Positions 58,504-64,000 of a DNA stretch of 64,000 bases are shown here, piece after piece. Made by a program: the position numbers and the translations under genes. How positions within the stretch are numbered: position 1 is the stretch's first letter; each line of letters begins with the position of its first letter. Location: assembly GCA_947069175.1 (NCBI GenBank), contig CAMTDV010000003.1, positions 46,649,194-46,713,193 on the forward strand, in the 5' to 3' direction. Source of the stretch: Scalesia atractyloides (taxonomy: Eukaryota; Streptophyta; Magnoliopsida; Asterales; Asteraceae). The notes below the pieces were generated by a model, which saw only the letters and a program-made list of their open reading frames with translations, made no database searches and was not told where the DNA came from.

Positions 58504-61500
58504 TCAGTTCACTGTATTGCCAAACCGAAAGCTTTGTAGGGATGCTATGCGAACACGCTCTGCAATCCTAGCTTCTTTCTTCTCTTTCCTTTTCTACTCA
58601 GTCTCCTCAAGCTTCCTTCACGAAGTGTTCCATGTCGATCCTGAATGAATATCATTTGCAAAGCAGACATTAACAATCTTCTGGAATTGGAGAGCTTGTT
58701 CTTTATCCTTCTCCTCGAAACTGATCTTGCTATAAAATAAACATTCAATATTCTTCTTTGTGCAGTTGACTAGCCACATCGGGTCTAGTACTCGAATGCC
58801 ACGTCATAGCTCGTATATGCGTTTATGGGCTATAACGGCTTCGGTCAGCTCCTCTGCAATATTCCATGAATCTTCATCTGGGTGCACGCATATACCAGCC
58901 TCTACTGTATTAGAATTGTAATGCCACCAATTGAAGATTGTATAGAAATCCTGCTCCATTCATAACATAGGCATGTTTTTCATCACTTTTGGCTTTTTTA
59001 CGACGAGCGTCACATCCTACTCCTTCGTCACCGGATCGATCTATGTGATGCGTCTAGGAAAGTGAGGTTTCCGGTGTGTAATACCGTGTAAAGCCTCCAG
59101 CTTGATCAACTTCCATAGCCTCTAGTCATGAAACTTCATCTTGAGATTTATCATCTTAGTTTGCACCAATTATTTAATATCCCAGTAAGGCAAGGACTTG
59201 ATGTCGCGTAGATATCAGATATACTGAATTCCAAACTCCCTTTTGATCACATAGACATTCATCTCTTCGATCCAACCCCAGCTTATGATATCCCCTAGTG
59301 ATATATCAGCATCATGAGTAAAGAATGCTAGGGGACGCTTGAATTTACGCTCGGCTGGTGCATTCCTGAACCGTTTCTTACTCATTTCAACAATTTCAGA
59401 ACTGTTCAATTGTTGAGAATAGTACCTTCCTTTGCAGCTTCTTCAACCTTAAGCTTCAACACATCTGAATTTTCGGCTGCAAATAATTCGGCAAAAGTTG
59501 GGGAGGCCTCTATACCCTGATTGGCACTATTCGCATCGTCATCAGAATCATCCTCCACGACAACTCTGTCATACTCGTTCGCTTCTTCAACATTCTCAAA
59601 TTCATAATCATTCGGCTCAAACGCATTTATCTCGTTCAGCTCATCCTCAAAATCAAAATCATAGTTATCTTCATTCACACCTAACATCTCTGCTATCTCC
59701 TCCTTAGAATAATTGTGAATGAATTCTCCTTCTTTAACGTCATGCTCAAGATAAAAGATCTTTGGTTTCTGCATGCCTGCTGAGCATCTACAGATTCTTC
59801 AACTCTATCTTTAACTCCTTTTTTAGTAGTCTGGTTTGCAGAATCATCGAGGTACACTGAATAATCAATTTCTTCATTAACATCCGAATCAGTTACACGT
59901 ACACCCGACCCTCCTACATTATCATCATCATCATCATCATCACTACTGTTAGAGTTACTAGACAAAACATCATCTAACTCTTCGTCATCTTTCTTAGCTT
60001 CATCTTCAAACTCTTCAACGGCTTCTTCAATCTCCCTTTCCAACTTTTTCTTCAACAACCAATCATGGTGTCTTTCAAAAAGATATAACAAGTCAATCTC
60101 CATATCTTTCAGTTTCCCAATAAGCACAAACTTGTTCGGCATCTAATACACCACAATATATGTACAAGTAACTGACCCAGACTCAGCTTCTGGCTCAATT
60201 TGAACAATCACAGAATCCTCAACAACCTTCTCTTTGCCCTTTCCTTGTGCGTCTGACTGCTCTTTGGCGAGACGTTCCCTTTCTACGACATGTTCTCGAG
60301 CTTCAGCACGTTCAATCTCATCAATTTCTGCAGCAATATTCACTCCTAGCTTCTTTGTCAGGATTTTCTCAAACATACTCATCCTCCTATCATTCCGAAG
60401 CCTTTCTTCTTCATACTCTGCCATACGAAGTCTCAATCGTTTGTTCTCAGACACGATACTAGCAAGCATGGCTTCAAGCTGCTGTTTATCTTCAGACAAA
60501 TCACTAATCTACTCGTGCATCTCCTATTTTTCTTCATTTAGAACATTAATCTATTCTTGCATCTCAGCTATCTTCACCGTATTCAATAAAACATGCTTTT
60601 GCAACTCATCAACACGTGGATCATTAAATGAAAAATCTTCACCCCTAGGAATATCACCGAAGTCAAAATAAAAATCGAAATGTGACTGGGGCTGGGAAAT
60701 CTCTGAAGTTTGTGGTGGCTGTTGCGGTGCTGCTTGCTGCGGTGTCGGTTGCGGTGGTGTTGGCTGTGGCGTTGGTTGTGGTGGCGATTGTGGAGAAACT
60801 GGAATTTGTTGAGCTGGTCCGACCTCAACCTCTTCTTCAACTGTTTGTTTTGGCACAGTCTCTTTTGATGTGACAATCGGAGACTCAGAACTTCTTGCTG
60901 CTGGACGCTTTAACCTTCTTGTGTTTTTCTTTAGATTTGTGTGCATAGGAGTATATGAATCATAACCTGAAGGAACATATGTGGTATCATCCTCACCTGT
61001 AGCCTTACGCTTTCGCTCCTCAGCCTTTTTCTTTAACTCAGCCTGACGCTTTTTCTCTATCTTTTGCGCCCTTTTCTTCTCACCAGCCCGTCTTTTATCT
61101 GAATTTGTGCTTGAAGACGAAGCGTCTTCAGCTGCTTTACCTTCACCGAAAGCCTGTCATTCGATATCTAAGCATTATCCTCAACATTCTCTTCAACGTC
61201 TGGTTCATCACGTAATCCAGAACTTTATGGTACGACCTTTTTCTTTGGTGGTGCTGATGCAGAAGCTTTAGCTTTTCTTTTAACTCCTTTCTCACCATCT
61301 TTTATAAACCATGAATTGCGTTTGGCAACAAAACTTTCTAATGCAGCTAATTCTTCACTCTCATCGCCACTATCATCTTTTCTCCATTTCCTAGGAGCTA
61401 GAGAAATATAATCTTTGTCGACTATCACTCCGAAAACCGGTTTAACATTCGGAAATGTCTTCAAATGTAGATTCATCTTTTTGATAGTAGACACATCCGT

Positions 61501-62754
61501 ATGTTCGAGTTTCAACACATCATCCTCCTTCTTCTTCTTCTTCTTCAGATTTGGGTATAAATGATCTAACGACATTTGAACAAAACGAGGATACTGTAAA
61601 AACTTCTCTCGCTGAAGGTTTTGCACCATCTGAGTAAATATAACTTTAGAAAGTTATTGGCAAGTTTAGGACAAGTGCGATGATCATACACATCTGATAA
61701 TCGACTAAATCATCAAATCCTCCCTTCTGATGGCTAAGAGCATGAGCCACAACATGCGCAATATAACGGAAAGGTGCGCTAAGATTCCCCTTCTTAAACG
61801 GTGCTGCATTCACTAAGCTTGCATATCCCATCCAGTAGAAACATCCTTTCACCATGTATTCGGAAAAACCACTAGGATAATCTTCCTTATCCTTAAAATC
61901 TAAAATAGTTCGAATCAACTCTTCGGTTATCTTCACCGGAATATCCTCGTCATCAATCTTAACTACCGATACTATTGCGTTGTCTTCAGCACTAAATTCA
62001 ACCGCATTCCAAAAGTATTCGACGTGCGATCTATAGACTATGTGACGATCAGTGAGTGCTTTCGTTATTGGGATACGACTTAGAAAATCTCTCATGTCAC
62101 GATAAGCCGCTATCTCTGGTATAGTCTCGTCTATCAAACAACATACGTTATGAAATGACGAAAATGACGTTTTCTTAACCTGTACACAAAAAGCAGCAAA
62201 CCGTTAGAAAAATTTTCAAAACTTTCAAATTCATAACATCATTCGTACGAGCCACATATCTACACGAATCAGCACTTAGAAAAATTCAGAAGTTTGAAAC
62301 AAACAATCATTCGTACAGATCACTACTTCGTACGGATGAATTAAGACTTAGAAATTTTTAAGTTTTTCAAACTTGCTTCATACGAACATTGCTTCCTATG
62401 AATCATCAGCACTTAAGATAATTTTGAAATTTTAACATTTAAGGGTTTTGCTTCGTACGAATCAGTTCATTTGTACGAATGAAAAGACATAACATTGAAA
62501 AACCTTGCTTCATACGAACGAATTCTTCGTACAAATGATGAACCGTTCTAATAACACCAAGTTTAATCCAAACCTAAAACATGTTGTTTTTAACAAATTG
62601 ATAGTCGATTTATAGGTTATTAGGGCTGATTTTAACGTTTTTATGGTCAATTTTAAGTTTTATCGGTCCAATCTCCCTAAATCTATGTTTCAAGTCCATT
62701 TGGTTCAAATCTTGCATTATAACGGCTAAGTTTGAGCAAAATTACCTTTCCCAT
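58504..62754 (-). pseudogene. Large additional ORF (aORF) of element H, spliced structure predicted
   Basis: About 1,230 codons, downstream of where pol would be and before the 3' LTR. Predicted exon 1 is 62746-62754 (ATG GGA AAG, donor GTAAT); intron 62180-62745; acceptor TTTTTGTGTACAG; exon 2 starts VKKTSFSSFHNVCC in frame. Regions in order: N-terminal domain 62140-61560 (RDMRDFLSRIPITKAL, YRSHVEYFWNAVEF, APFRYIAHVVAHAL, KFLQYPRFVQMSLDH); a lysine-rich block (61200-60950); a Pro/Gln-rich stretch (60840-60690); a coiled coil (60500-60200); an acidic region with poly-Asp (60080-59420); and a C-terminal domain (59350-58600) with GDIISWGWIEEMNVYVIKRE, LPYWDIK and DEDSWNIAEELTEAVIA. Frameshifts near 61650 and 61150, about a dozen stops. 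No membrane segment or signal peptide. Lys-rich blocks could be nuclear signals. Function unknown. Confidence 0.75.
62180..62745 (-). other. Predicted intron of H aORF with TTCGTACGAA motifs
   Basis: 566 nt, donor AAG/GTAATT and acceptor TGTACAG, joining two frames in phase 0. Between 62235 and 62540 it carries at least six TTCGTACGAA-type motifs, the same motif as the leaders and LTRs of A and B and the LTR of H. Confidence 0.6.
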
Positions 62755-63098
62755 TGCAAGAGGTGTGCGGATCAACCACCCTAATGTAATGGTACTAAAA
62801 AATTGTCAAGAAATGTTAAATTCAGAACGCATTCGCACAAAGTTCACACAGTAACATAAATTTTTTTCGTGTGAAGAATGAGACCTTTTATACTAGTTTG
62901 AGTCGTTCGTACGAACCAACGGTTCGTGCGAAGCAAACCCAAACTTAGTTCGTACAAGCTAGTGAGGCTCGTACGAATCAGCTCTGAACCAAGTCCAAGT
63001 TAATGACCCCTGATAATTTTATTTTGATGTAATTTTTTATCAATTTTTTATCTGTTTAATACCCACTCAGTTAACCAAGTCCAAGTTAATGACCCTGC
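62755..63098 (-). other. Untranslated DNA upstream of H aORF
   Basis: No ORF. CGTACGAACC-type motifs lie at 62907-62980. A 23-bp direct repeat occurs at 62987-63009 and 63073-63095 (AACCAAGTCCAAGTTAATG, then ACCC), close to the junction with the gypsy fragment. Confidence 0.7.
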
Positions 63099-63120
63099 TT
63101 TAGATTAGAAACAATGTCAA

Positions 63121-63293
63121 ACAAAGTCATGGACTGGAAGGTCCAAAAGACAAGAAGAAGCCAAATCAAACTGGTGAAGGTTCGCTGGAATTCACGTCAC
63201 GATCCCGAGTATACGTGGGAGCGTGAAGATCAAATCAAGTCAAAATACCCCCACCTGTTCGAGAAGACTCCTTCAGTGGATGCCTCAAGCTGA
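63121..63293 (+). pseudogene. pol: Ty3/gypsy pol C-terminal fragment
   Basis: The last 57 codons or so of a gypsy polyprotein: KVMDWKVQKTRRSQIKLVKV, then RWNSRHDPEYTWEREDQIKS, KYPHLFEKTPSVDASS and TGA (63291-63293). The same tail is seen in F (8250-8380). It starts abruptly at about 63121, where the sequence changes from element H. It is followed at once by a polypurine tract and LTR3, so it is the original 3' end of a gypsy element of the LTR1/LTR2 family. Confidence 0.9.
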
Positions 63294-63314
63294 ATTTCGG
63301 GACAAAATTCTTTT

Positions 63315-63328
63315 TAACAGGGGGAGTA
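63315..63328 (+). promoter_or_regulatory. Polypurine tract before gypsy LTR3
   Basis: AACAGGGGGAGTA directly before TGTGACAAATGG, marking the start of the 3' LTR. Confidence 0.85.
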
Positions 63329-64000
63329 TGTGACAAATGGCAAATAACCCGTAATTCCGTACAATTTAATCACTAATTTCATATTATAATCTCATGCATA
63401 GTTATCGTAATTTTTGCAAAACTGAGTCGTACGTCATTAGGGCAAGTAAACCTGATCATAACACATACTGGTTTCCGCTACTATGAGAAACAGACCAAAA
63501 CAATGCCCTAAAAGTGTTGGTAGAAAGTGTTGGACGCACTAATTGCGGTGACACTAACTGTGTCGGAAAACCCACTGAAACGAATCAAGACATATGAAAA
63601 CACATAATTGAGATCAACTATTAAAAAATACTTACTTTCCGGTACAACGCCTAAATTGCAAAATTGTCCGTTTCGACCAAAAAAGGCGACAAATGGCGAT
63701 TTGTCCGCAAGACTAATTTGGAGGATTCCGGATGTCAGGATAAGAATAAACAATGTTAAACATCCTAAAATAATGTGAGAATAGCAAAAATGCACAAAAG
63801 ACATTGTTTCCGGTCATTCGTCAATCATTGCACAATTCGACCGGAAAGCGGTCGATTGTTGAAACGACGAATATTTTAGTAGTCGATAGTCTCATCCGGG
63901 CGTCTAGTGAACTAGTTAAGCATTATTTGGAACTCTGAATCCATTCAACTAACATGAGTTCACGGAAACACAACTTTCGGAAAAGTTCGACGGCGGATCA
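63329..64000 (+). repeat. Gypsy LTR3, 5' 672 bp (runs off the window)
   Basis: TGTGACAAATGG start. Its first 670 bp align with LTR2 31789-32470, with a small deletion near 63605 relative to LTR2 and an extra block near 63820-63880. It identifies LTR1 and LTR2 as gypsy LTRs, because here the LTR directly follows pol and the polypurine tract. Confidence 0.92.

Larger units (their letters stand above)
57734..63098 (-). mobile_element. Copia element H, 3' portion only
   Basis: 3' LTR (57734-58366), polypurine tract, a large aORF (58504-62754) and upstream untranslated DNA to about 63098, where it abuts a gypsy pol fragment. Pol, gag and the 5' LTR are missing, so the element has been truncated by deletion or recombination. 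It carries the same TTCGTACGAA motif as elements A and B. Confidence 0.75.

Noticed and set aside
57734..64000. Envelope gene for the aORF of H
   Set aside because: No signal peptide, no hydrophobic membrane segment and no cleavage-site-like motif can be seen in any part of the frame.

Overview
This 64 kb window is plant nuclear DNA made almost entirely of LTR retrotransposons nested inside one another. I see no host gene, tRNA, rRNA, bacterial gene or CRISPR array. Plant origin is shown by Ty1/copia elements primed by initiator tRNA-Met (TGGTATCAGAGC sites) and by Ty3/gypsy relics. The repeat families, and an extra ORF of a kind I associate with Asteraceae retroelements, suggest a daisy-family eudicot; that assignment is inference from memory. 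Nearly every reading frame carries frameshifts or stops.

Layout. 1-4369: 5' part of copia element A (minus; gag, leader, 5' LTR), cut by the window edge. 4370-7753: rest of a very long gypsy LTR (LTR1) into which A inserted; LTR1 itself sits in the integrase of an older gypsy element F (pol tail 7754-8387, 3' LTR 8417-9601 plus 17130-18668). Copia D (minus, 9602-17124, duplication ATCAT) splits F's LTR. 18669-20319: unassigned repeat-rich DNA with one unknown ORF. 20320-57527: copia E (plus) with 5' LTR, leader, gag, pol and an additional ORF (aORF), split at 24551/49445 by copia C (minus, 24552-49439, duplication CTTTG). C's gag is split by a solo gypsy LTR of about 4.28 kb (LTR2, 31789-46949, duplication ACACT), and LTR2 is split by copia B (minus, 35176-46052, duplication AAACC). 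57528-57733: gypsy gag-like scrap. 57734-63098: 3' part of copia H (minus; 3' LTR and a large aORF). 63121-64000: tail of a gypsy pol, its polypurine tract and the start of its 3' LTR (LTR3, same family as LTR1 and LTR2).

How it works together. All copia elements share one plan: LTR with a TATA box, tRNA-Met primer site, long leader, Gag with two widely separated CCHC knuckles and coiled coil between, a nonsense codon exactly at the Gag/Pol boundary, then protease, integrase, reverse transcriptase and RNase H, and a long partly conserved 3' untranslated region. E and H add an aORF downstream of pol that appears to start with a tiny exon followed by an intron. Each family has its own short CG-containing motif (TTCGTACGAA in A/B/H, ATCCGAAATG in C/D, TGTGCGG in E) scattered through the leader; in some families it also occurs in LTRs and in the aORF intron. 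The aORF with its intron, the motif system and the shared Gag/Pol stop are the most interesting signals here.
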